This document shows, in pieces, positions 40,618-48,563 of a stretch of DNA of 64,000 nt. The notes under the pieces are model-generated. The model worked only from the letters and a program-made list of their open reading frames with translations. It was not told where the DNA came from and ran no database searches. The stretch is from Yersinia vastinensis (lineage in GTDB: Bacteria > Pseudomonadota > Gammaproteobacteria > Enterobacterales > Enterobacteriaceae): assembly GCF_902726565.1 (NCBI RefSeq), contig NZ_CACVAF010000005.1, positions 248,001-312,000 on the forward strand, given 5' to 3'. Numbering within the stretch: position 1 is the stretch's first letter; every line of letters begins with the position of its first letter. A program made the translations under genes and the position numbers.

Positions 40618-42645
40618 ATGTATCATAAATTTACTTCGTTACTTTATACTTTATCTCTATTGCTACCTTCCGTCGCATTTTCCACAACAGAGATGGCCTT
40701 TGATTACATTGTTCCACCAATAGACAGTGAGTCTCATTGCTCTCATTATTATCATGATTTTTTAGATGAAGAATTTTGTGCTTATCAGACAGACCGTATT
40801 TATCAGGAAAAGATGGATATTATTGCCGAAAATAATTATCCTCTTAACTGTGTTAAAGAATGTGTTATATTGAGTAAAATGGTTATCCCTTTAGGTGATA
40901 TTTTTCATTCTTCAACACTTGATGTTGAGCACTCCAAAAAGGTTGCATTATTCAGTTTTGAGATAGACAGTAACTCCACCTTTAATTTAAATTTGGTTAA
41001 TCATGTTGATATTACTGTTGATGATAATCAGATACATATTCTTAATTCCGAGGTGAAAAATCAACCAATAATTCACGACCTCCATCCTGATACCACCTTT
41101 ATTTCATTCATATTTGAGGTGTCAAATTCTAGTTTAAAAATAAACTATATGGAAAATAGTCAACATCAAAGAGGCATACTCTCACCGACGCTTATTTTCC
41201 ACACAAAGCAAACTCGACATCCCACGATATTTCCTGATCTAGTTATTTATAATAATATTCTCAGTGGTCCCTTAATGATGAACCATCATTTGATGACCGT
41301 AATGCGAGATCACCCCAGAATCAAACGCGGTGCAGCCGGGGCCATAGGTTGTCTACTGTCCGGACCCTTGGCGCTTTATAATGTCGTGGTGCATGGGCGC
41401 TGTAATCAGGTGGAGTCAGCCTGGAGCAGCATTAAATCTTTTTTCAGCGGTAATGATAAAGCAAAAATGCAGCTGATCGCTGGCACTGCTACCGTCTTAA
41501 AACCTATTCAAGCCACCACGAAAAAATCAGAGGAACAGGCAGAAACACTAGCATTAACGCACGTAGATTTACCGTCATTACATCAACAAAGCCTAACGCT
41601 ACCGGCGGTGGCCAACGCGTGTAATGTTCCATTGGAGAATCTTGTTAGCAGCCGCTTCCCTCGTCAGATAGAAGGCCCCGCTTGTGGCTCTTGGCTGTCA
41701 CGTTTACTGGCTGATTTTACTTTATTGTTTGGGAACAGTTTGCGTGATTGGTCCATTGAACACTTACGCCGAGTTTTGGATAACGCCATTGATTCAGACA
41801 GTACAGGGTATGCCGTTGTAGATATTGGCACAGAGCAACGCTTGCTCCAAGGCATTAGAAGAGGCGTGCGAGAACTGGGCCGAACAGAGGCCACCCAGCA
41901 GATCACCAATGCATTCCAGTATGCTGAAAGTGCACTCGCCCAATACTACTTACATACCCATGGTGAAAATACTGCACCTTCGGCTGCACAAAACTTACCT
42001 TTAGGGCACTATATTTTGTCTCTTGATTCCTATACAGCCAGTACCGAACCGGTACGTATCCGCAGAAATGGTGCATGGGAAATATCTGACTCATTAACAT
42101 TTCAGGTAGACATTATCTCAGGGGAAAATCAACAGAGTGAGAGAGAACTTCGCTCAGAATCCCTTGCCGTTATCAATGAGTGGTTTGAAAAATATTATTC
42201 TCTCATCTATGGCACGATGCTGGTTGAGGACGATAAAAACCAGAAAAAAATCAGAGTTCCGGTTACCGCAAGTGACAGAATCATTTATTCAGCACGCATT
42301 ACTAGTGATTCATTGAAGACACATCTCGAAAATAGTACGCCGGGATATTTGTTTGTTATCGTTAAAATCAATGGCGGTATTATTCATATGTTGGAGGCAA
42401 GAAAATACACGATTAATGATGAGGAGCAAGAAGGGCACTATTATTTGGCAAACTTTCTCACCAAGCCAAAATTTATTATAGATGCCGAGGCTGAAGGCAG
42501 TATTAGGGGAGCGGGTACTGCGGCAGTTCATGGGCTAGCCAGTTACCTTAAAAATAAGGGAATAAAATTTATACACTCTGATGTTCTCTCCCCTCCCTCT
42601 GCCAGAGTAAAAACAAAACTGGGTTTTGAACATGATGAGCTTTAA
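40618..42645 (+). CDS. Exported toxin-like protein ending in HDEL, first of a tandem pair
   Basis: I do not recognise a named family. The protein has 675 residues with a signal peptide (cleavage near residue 22, SVAFS|TTEM) and GAGG five bases before the ATG. Residues about 75-215 are beta-rich and resemble the same part of the next gene's product. A furin-type motif RIKR lies at 234-237, directly followed by GAAGAIGCLLSGPLALYNVV and a conserved GRCNQ. A second R-x-P-R (RFPRQ) lies at 346-350, then CGSWLSRLLADFTLLFG. The C-terminal about 70 residues, GSIRGAGTAAVHGLASYLKN to PSARVKTKLGF, resemble the CoA-loop and last strands of GNAT acetyltransferases. The chain ends EHDEL. The first part of the gene is very AT-rich. 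Confidence 0.8.
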   Translation: MYHKFTSLLYTLSLLLPSVAFSTTEMAFDYIVPPIDSESHCSHYYHDFLDEEFCAYQTDRIYQEKMDIIAENNYPLNCVKECVILSKMVIPLGDIFHSSTLDVEHSKKVALFSFEIDSNSTFNLNLVNHVDITVDDNQIHILNSEVKNQPIIHDLHPDTTFISFIFEVSNSSLKINYMENSQHQRGILSPTLIFHTKQTRHPTIFPDLVIYNNILSGPLMMNHHLMTVMRDHPRIKRGAAGAIGCLLSGPLALYNVVVHGRCNQVESAWSSIKSFFSGNDKAKMQLIAGTATVLKPIQATTKKSEEQAETLALTHVDLPSLHQQSLTLPAVANACNVPLENLVSSRFPRQIEGPACGSWLSRLLADFTLLFGNSLRDWSIEHLRRVLDNAIDSDSTGYAVVDIGTEQRLLQGIRRGVRELGRTEATQQITNAFQYAESALAQYYLHTHGENTAPSAAQNLPLGHYILSLDSYTASTEPVRIRRNGAWEISDSLTFQVDIISGENQQSERELRSESLAVINEWFEKYYSLIYGTMLVEDDKNQKKIRVPVTASDRIIYSARITSDSLKTHLENSTPGYLFVIVKINGGIIHMLEARKYTINDEEQEGHYYLANFLTKPKFIIDAEAEGSIRGAGTAAVHGLASYLKNKGIKFIHSDVLSPPSARVKTKLGFEHDEL

Positions 42646-42702
42646 ATAACAAAGATTGGTTCTAATTTTTATCGAAAATCTAAATCATGGAAGAATGTCG
42701 AT

Positions 42703-44940
42703 ATGAATAAATTACTTTTACTGTATATCATCATATATTCAATAAGTTCCCAAGCTAATGAATACATGTCACGTGGGTCTCTACCTGCTTGCTTTTATAC
42801 TGAAGATAACTTTCAAGGCCAATCTATTTGCTTAACAGCACCTAAAGCAATCGATCTCTATGACCCAGAGTATAAATATTTTACTCTCCCCATTTCTTCA
42901 ATAAAAATCCCTAAAGGTATACAAGTCACAGTCTATAAAAATGATAGCTTAAAAAACAATCATTACAATTTAACCGAGTCCGTTAACTTGGCTTTACTTG
43001 ATGAAATTAGTATGTCAGAGCAAATCAGTGAAATTAAAGTTTTGGAAACACCGGGATTTTGTGGTTCAAATTGCGTTATTGTTAATAATCAAAAGCTAGA
43101 GATTAATAATACGTTCAGTAAATATACATCAGAATTAGACGATATAAACAAACTCGTTCTACTGAATTTTAATATTAATGATAAAAGTAACTTCATCGTG
43201 GGAACCATTGATTACCCACAAATTATCGTCATCGGCAGAAATCTCTTTTTTTATACCACAGGAGATCATAACCCGATCAATATGAGATTAAATGGCAACA
43301 CTGAGCATTTATCTTTTCTTTTTAAATTTAATAAAAAAAATTTACAATTTCAATACCTTGAAGCTAACGATACTGAACCTCTCAATATTCCTTTTTGGAT
43401 CAGCACCCAATATTCTCCTAAAAACTCAGTGAATTTATATATTACAAATGGAGTTTCTGATAATGACCAAGGTCTGCCTCCAGAAAATATCCCTCCCTTG
43501 ATACTCAATAAAACGATAATAGCTATTAATAAACATGCTCATCGCGATAAAAGAGGTGCGTTGGGAATAGGGGGTTGCATCGGTTTGCCCTGGCTGGCAA
43601 TTTATAATTATGTGGTTCAGGGGCGCTGTAATCAGCTTGATAAACTCGTTGGAATAAACGAATTTTCTCACCCTGATGGCGCAGGAAAAACGCTAGTCAT
43701 AGCAGCGACTGCCCCACCACCCACCATTGAACATGACGCCAGCACTGCTGTAGATGATCCGCGCTCATCGATGCTGGTATTAACGCATATTAATACACAT
43801 CTCTATAATCAATCACTTACCTTACCGGCAGCAGCAAAAGCTTGTAAAACCTCCGTCCTAAATATCCTCTCCGCCCGTTATCCGCGCCAAACGCCCTCAT
43901 CAACAGCATATTGTGGACGTTGGGTTTCCGAGGTGATGGCCGATTTTGTGCTGTTATTCGGTTCACAGCTAAGTGCCTGGACAACAGATTATTTTCGCCA
44001 CGTAGTCACTGGCATCCTCGATACCGGTAATATTGAGCTTCCCCCGTTGAATAGCAATGATCGCCAAATAGCCGTCACCGCCATAGAGCGGCATTCTGAT
44101 GTCGTCCAGAGGCTTATTATCAACATCCAATCACATAATATTACTCAGGAAGATACTGCCCATATTATTCGGCCACTGACCCAAGCATTTAATCGCACAC
44201 AGATGAATTTAGCTAATTATCAGTTACAGAACCGTCATTCCCACCCAACCGTTTCAGCAACAGAAGCACAATTATTACCCTTGGGTTCCTATGAATTATT
44301 ATTAGCTAATTTTGTTTATCAAGAAACGTATCCCCGCGTATTACATAATGGTGAGTGGACAACATCCGATACTGGATTCGAGATAGAAATTATTGATGAT
44401 ATCAGCACGATTACGTCGGATACTCTTAATGAGTTACGCACCGTACTAAGCGAATGGAGTGATATTTATAAAACGTATCGCAGAGAGAGAAATGAACAGC
44501 GAGAGAATACCTTTCAAGCGGGATGCAGTATCGCATCACAATGTCTGACTCCTAGGGATGAAACCCTCATAGTAGGATTAGAACTGATCGATATTATGCG
44601 AACTGATATTGCATGCCTTCCTCTTGAACCCAATCACTGGGTTATTGTGCGACATAACAACCAGATTATTAGCTTGCTTGTGGCCGACAGCGAGGATATT
44701 GAGGATAACCGGTACGGATCAGGTTCGGTTGAAATTTCAGCATCAGTTAGCCACCCCAATTATGTACTTAACCCAGAGAATGAAGGAACAATAAGAGGAG
44801 CCAGCACCGCGGCTTTTATGGCTTTCGCGCAACATATGAAAGCAAAAGGCAAAACAAAACTGTATTCCGAGGTCATCACTCAGCCGTCAGCCAAAGTAAA
44901 ACTCAAACTGGGTTTTTCACATAAAAAAGATGAGCTCTAG
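42703..44940 (+). CDS. Exported toxin-like protein with beta/gamma-crystallin-like domain, ending in KDEL
   Basis: A 745-residue paralogue of the preceding gene, 57 bases downstream and probably in one transcript. The signal peptide ends near residue 18 (SSQA|NEY). Residues about 28-115 look like a beta/gamma-crystallin Greek key (CFYTEDNFQGQSICL ... ISSIKIPKGIQVTVY), a domain the first protein lacks. C-x3-C-V-I then starts a shared beta-rich part. The furin-type RDKR is at 281-284, followed by GALGIGGCIGLPWLAIYNYV and GRCNQ. RYPRQ is at 392-396, then CGRWVSEVMADFVLLFG. The end has GTIRGASTAAFMAFAQHMK and PSAKVKLKLGF, then SHKKDEL. Two extra residues between GF and the tetrapeptide show that the DEL end is not just part of the fold. 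Confidence 0.8.
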   Translation: MNKLLLLYIIIYSISSQANEYMSRGSLPACFYTEDNFQGQSICLTAPKAIDLYDPEYKYFTLPISSIKIPKGIQVTVYKNDSLKNNHYNLTESVNLALLDEISMSEQISEIKVLETPGFCGSNCVIVNNQKLEINNTFSKYTSELDDINKLVLLNFNINDKSNFIVGTIDYPQIIVIGRNLFFYTTGDHNPINMRLNGNTEHLSFLFKFNKKNLQFQYLEANDTEPLNIPFWISTQYSPKNSVNLYITNGVSDNDQGLPPENIPPLILNKTIIAINKHAHRDKRGALGIGGCIGLPWLAIYNYVVQGRCNQLDKLVGINEFSHPDGAGKTLVIAATAPPPTIEHDASTAVDDPRSSMLVLTHINTHLYNQSLTLPAAAKACKTSVLNILSARYPRQTPSSTAYCGRWVSEVMADFVLLFGSQLSAWTTDYFRHVVTGILDTGNIELPPLNSNDRQIAVTAIERHSDVVQRLIINIQSHNITQEDTAHIIRPLTQAFNRTQMNLANYQLQNRHSHPTVSATEAQLLPLGSYELLLANFVYQETYPRVLHNGEWTTSDTGFEIEIIDDISTITSDTLNELRTVLSEWSDIYKTYRRERNEQRENTFQAGCSIASQCLTPRDETLIVGLELIDIMRTDIACLPLEPNHWVIVRHNNQIISLLVADSEDIEDNRYGSGSVEISASVSHPNYVLNPENEGTIRGASTAAFMAFAQHMKAKGKTKLYSEVITQPSAKVKLKLGFSHKKDEL

Positions 44941-44989
44941 ACCCACTATTCCGCCATGTGTCGAAATGAATATCGAGACATGGCTTTAT

Positions 44990-45634
44990 TTATTCCACAG
45001 ACACTAAATACACGCAGCGGCGAGAGCCGGAAAGAATATGTTCAGTTCGCTCAACGGGTGCCTGTAATGCTTGGCGAAAGACATCCAATTCAGCTCGGCA
45101 GAAACCCTGACATGTGGCGGCAGCCGCACAAATAGGGCAATGATTTTCAATCAGCAAAATCGACCCATCGGGCTGAGTTTGGCTCTCTGCCATATACCCT
45201 TCCCGCGTTCGAATAGCCACCAGCCTTTGCACCCGTTCATCAATACTCTTGGCCCCTTCCATTGCCAAACAATACTGCTCACGGGTTTCATCCTCACGAG
45301 TCTCAATCAGTAAATTAAGCGCTTGTTCGCCTAATTTTGTACGCACCATTCGCAATAATTGCACTGTTAACTCGCCGTGAGTATCAGGAAACCGAGTGTT
45401 CGCAGCATCAGTCAACTGCCAAAGTTGGATAGGTCGCCCAACACCTTTCGCCTGCGCAACAGCAACAACCAGCCCTTCTTTTGCTAATTTGACGAATTGC
45501 TGTCGGGCCGCTTCTCCCGTCGTTCCCAGAATTTTGCCCGCATCCGTGGCTTGCAAAGGGCCGCGAGTCTTTAGCAACAACAGCAAACGTTCGGCGACAG
45601 ACTGCGGCTGGCGAGTCGAACTATCGATATTCAT
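44990..45634 (-). CDS. SufR-like winged-helix regulator with cysteine cluster
   Basis: A 214-residue protein. Residues about 10-75 form a winged helix (LLKTRGPLQATDAGKILGTT, then GEAARQQFVKLAKEGLVV). The C-terminal half has ENHCPICAAAATCQGFCRAEL and SGSRRCVYLV. Cys166 and Cys179 are 12 residues apart, as in the Fe-S ligand pattern C-x12-C-x13-C-x14-C of SufR, and Cys207 fits the last ligand approximately, but the third Cys is missing (Pro at 193). Extra Cys169, 175 and 122 could substitute. It may be an Fe-S or redox sensor. It is divergent from an MFS pump 183 bases away and probably controls it. Confidence 0.75.
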   Translation of the reverse strand: MNIDSSTRQPQSVAERLLLLLKTRGPLQATDAGKILGTTGEAARQQFVKLAKEGLVVAVAQAKGVGRPIQLWQLTDAANTRFPDTHGELTVQLLRMVRTKLGEQALNLLIETREDETREQYCLAMEGAKSIDERVQRLVAIRTREGYMAESQTQPDGSILLIENHCPICAAAATCQGFCRAELDVFRQALQAPVERTEHILSGSRRCVYLVSVE

Positions 45635-45817
45635 ATCTTCCCCAGTATCGTTAGTGCGTTTTTTATTTTTAATGATTTATTGCCAGCATAACATTTAACA
45701 AGCATATGCTTGACTTATTGTTAGTAACTGACCTAACTTATTCCAAGAATTTACTTGTTTAACTTTACCGCAACAACAATCTCAACTCAATAACCAGATC
45801 TCTGGCAGGATGGAAAC

Positions 45818-47266
45818 GTGATAATGAATGATGCAAGCCGATGGAGTGATTTGTTCTCCGGTAAAAATGCGGCTTTTGCTATAGCTCTGTCGGGTGGTGT
45901 TGTTTTACATGCCATCAATATCTACATCGCGACGACTATTTTGCCTTCCGTGGTGCTGGAGATTAATGGCCTTAACCTCTACGCCTGGAATACTACCCTA
46001 TTTGTCACCGCCTCTATTCTTGGCTCCGCGCTTTCTGCTCGGTTACTCAGCGGTTACGGTGCACGTAGCGCATATTTGTTTGCCTCGCTGACCTTTATGC
46101 TGGGCAGTGCTCTGTGTGCTATGGCTCCCAATATGCCTTTTATGTTAGTTGGCAGAACGGTACAAGGTTTAGGAGGGGGGTTCCTGTTTGCTCTCTCTTA
46201 CGCCATGATTAATCTGGTATTTGTGCAGTCATTATGGCCAAGAGCAATGGCACTGATTTCGGGGATGTGGGGAGTTGCGACCCTTATTGGTCCGGCGATT
46301 GGCGGTATATTTGCAGAGATGGACGCTTGGCGCTTTGCTTTCTGGACTTTACTACCAGTGACGCTAATTTATGCCGTTTTTACTTGGCGCATCCTGCCCG
46401 CGGGTAAATCCAATACGGCAGCCACCTCAGCGTTACCCATCACCCAATTAGTGCTATTAACGGCGATCGTGCTGACCATTTCCGCTAGCAGCATTGCCAG
46501 CAGTGGTCTGACGAATTTAGCCGGGATTGTATTAGCCACCTTGCTGCTAATCCTATTACTGCGCATCGAATCCCGGGCAACTTCACGTTTGCTACCCAAG
46601 GGAGCATTGCGCCTTAACTCCCCATTGGCAGCACTTTATATCACGGTTTCGCTACTGGCTATCGGCATTACCTGCGAGATTTTCGTTCCTTATTTCCTCC
46701 AAACGCTGCACGGTCAGTCACCCCTTATTTCCGGTTATATTGCGGCCACAATGGCCGCGGGCTGGACGATTTCTGAGGTTACCAGCGCGGGTTGGAAAAA
46801 AGCAGGTGTTCGTTGGGCGATTATCAGCGGCCCCATTATTGTTCTGATAGGGATAGTAGCACTGTCTATCCTGATGCCGGCGAGTTCGCTGGGTGGCTGG
46901 CAACATATGGGGCCGATTGCTATCTCACTGACGTTGGTTGGGTTCGGTATTGGTTTTGGCTGGCCACATCTGTTGACCCGCATTCTGCAAGTGGCTGCTG
47001 AAGAAGATAAAGATATCGCTGGGGCGTCAATTACCACGGTACAGATGTTTGCCACCGCGGTGGGCGCGGCCATCGCCGGGATGGTGGCTAACCTCTCCGG
47101 GTTAAATGCCCCCGGAGGTGTCGCAGGTGCAGAAAATACAGCTCACTGGCTTTTTGCCCTGTATGCCATTGCCCCAGCACTGGCAATTGTGACGGCGATC
47201 CGCTGCGCGTCTATCCGCTCACATACCCTTTCAGTTAAAAACACCATCAGTAACGAAGCTCAATAA
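45818..47266 (+). CDS. MFS drug-efflux transporter (14-TM type)
   Basis: A 482-residue integral membrane protein with about 14 hydrophobic segments. The MFS motif LLSGYGARSAYLFAS and the antiporter motif ISGMWGVATLIGPAIGGIFAE (motif C) indicate a drug/proton antiporter. The start is GTG 45818 with CAGGA 7 bases upstream, or ATG 45824 two codons later. It is divergent from the SufR-like regulator. The substrate is unknown. A terminator follows at 47275-47304. Confidence 0.88.
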   Translation: MIMNDASRWSDLFSGKNAAFAIALSGGVVLHAINIYIATTILPSVVLEINGLNLYAWNTTLFVTASILGSALSARLLSGYGARSAYLFASLTFMLGSALCAMAPNMPFMLVGRTVQGLGGGFLFALSYAMINLVFVQSLWPRAMALISGMWGVATLIGPAIGGIFAEMDAWRFAFWTLLPVTLIYAVFTWRILPAGKSNTAATSALPITQLVLLTAIVLTISASSIASSGLTNLAGIVLATLLLILLLRIESRATSRLLPKGALRLNSPLAALYITVSLLAIGITCEIFVPYFLQTLHGQSPLISGYIAATMAAGWTISEVTSAGWKKAGVRWAIISGPIIVLIGIVALSILMPASSLGGWQHMGPIAISLTLVGFGIGFGWPHLLTRILQVAAEEDKDIAGASITTVQMFATAVGAAIAGMVANLSGLNAPGGVAGAENTAHWLFALYAIAPALAIVTAIRCASIRSHTLSVKNTISNEAQ

Positions 47267-47274
47267 AACGATAT

Positions 47275-47304
47275 AACCAACCGGCCAAAGCGGGTTGGTT
47301 TTTT
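47275..47304 (+). terminator. Rho-independent terminator after the MFS gene
   Basis: AACCAACC and GGTTGGTT form an 8-bp stem around GGCCAAAGCG, followed by TTTT, 9 bases after the stop. Confidence 0.88.
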
Positions 47305-47405
47305 CATTCGCTGTAACATTATGAGGGTGATTAGCGCTTGATCCCACCGTGGTGATCACTGTTATGCTGGCTTTAATCCCACCCCGTCATGGAGTTGCAC
47401 TTGTG

Positions 47406-48386
47406 ATGAAGCCTTCCATTGTTCTGTACAAAAGTATTCCCGCCGATCTACACCAGCGTTTAGAGCAACATTTCACAGTAAACAGTTTTGATGGCTTATC
47501 GCCGGAGAATCAGCCCGCACTCTTATCAGCCCTGCAAAAAGCGGAGGGGCTTATTGGTTCCGGTGGCAAGATTGATCATGCTTTTTTGCAATTAGCGCCG
47601 CACTTACGTGCCGCCTCCACCATTTCTGTTGGCTATGATAATTTTGATGTGGACGCCCTAAATCAGCGTGGTGTTGCATTGATGCACACACCAACGGTAC
47701 TAACGGAAACGGTGGCTGACACCATGATGGCATTGGTGCTCGCGAGTGCTCGCCGTGTCGTGGAGCTGGCTGAACGCGTGAAAGCCGGCGAGTGGCAAGA
47801 CAGTGTTGGTGAGGATTGGTATGGCGTGGATGTGCACCACAAAACCATCGGTATCCTCGGCATGGGCCGGATTGGTATGGCGCTGGCTCAACGCGCACAC
47901 TTTGGTTTTAATATGCCTGTGCTGTACACCAGCCGTCGCCCACATGAAGAAGCGGAAAAGCGCTTTGGTGCTCGGCGTTGTTCACTGGACACCTTACTGG
48001 CTGAGGTTGATTTTCTCTGTATTACACTGCCGATGACCGAGCAGACTTATCATATGATTAGCCGTGAGCAGTTAGCCAAAATGAAGCCCAGCGCCATTTT
48101 GATCAATGCTGGCCGTGGGCCGGTGGTTGATGAACAGGCGCTGATAGCTGCCCTGCAAGATGGCACAATTCATGCCGCCGGGCTGGATGTCTTTGAGCAA
48201 GAACCACTGCCAGTGGATTCACCCCTACTCAAATTGCGGAATGTGGTTGCCGTGCCACATATTGGATCTGCAACTACAGAGACCCGCTACAACATGGCCG
48301 CCTGCGCCGTGGATAACTTGATTGCCGCACTAACCGGCACCGTCACAGAAAACTGTGTAAACCCGCAAGTGTTAAAAAAGCAGTAA
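47406..48386 (+). CDS. ghrB: Glyoxylate/hydroxypyruvate reductase B (2-ketogluconate reductase) GhrB
   Basis: A 326-residue D-2-hydroxyacid dehydrogenase that reduces glyoxylate, hydroxypyruvate and 2-keto-gluconate with NADPH. The nucleotide-binding motif is [19 protein letters not shown]; catalytic residues lie in [24 protein letters not shown] and VPHIGSAT. Start at ATG 47406 gives the family length (E. coli 324) and the [12 protein letters not shown] start. The longer in-frame ATG at 47349 has no support. In E. coli it is beside yiaF. Confidence 0.94.
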   Translation: MKPSIVLYKSIPADLHQRLEQHFTVNSFDGLSPENQPALLSALQKAEGLIGSGGKIDHAFLQLAPHLRAASTISVGYDNFDVDALNQRGVALMHTPTVLTETVADTMMALVLASARRVVELAERVKAGEWQDSVGEDWYGVDVHHKTIGILGMGRIGMALAQRAHFGFNMPVLYTSRRPHEEAEKRFGARRCSLDTLLAEVDFLCITLPMTEQTYHMISREQLAKMKPSAILINAGRGPVVDEQALIAALQDGTIHAAGLDVFEQEPLPVDSPLLKLRNVVAVPHIGSATTETRYNMAACAVDNLIAALTGTVTENCVNPQVLKKQ

Positions 48387-48458
48387 GTTAAAGAAATCCT
48401 AAACAGAATAAATAATTCTAATGGCCTGCTTGCAGGCCAAATCTCCCTCCTCCATCCT

Positions 48459-48491
48459 CCTCCTCCCTGTAAAAACGGCGCAAGGATGAGG
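48459..48491. promoter_or_regulatory. MalT-box-like sites upstream of malS
   Basis: On the minus strand AGGGAGGAGG (48459-48468) matches the MalT consensus GGGGA[TG]GAGG at 9 of 10 positions; on the plus strand AAGGATGAGG (48482-48491) matches at 8. They lie about 70-100 bases before malS, which MalT activates in E. coli. Confidence 0.6.
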
Positions 48492-48563
48492 CTATTTATT
48501 CACCAACCGGCACACTGCTCTTTATAAAATTTTATCTCTTTTCAGACCCAAGGAAGATGTGTC

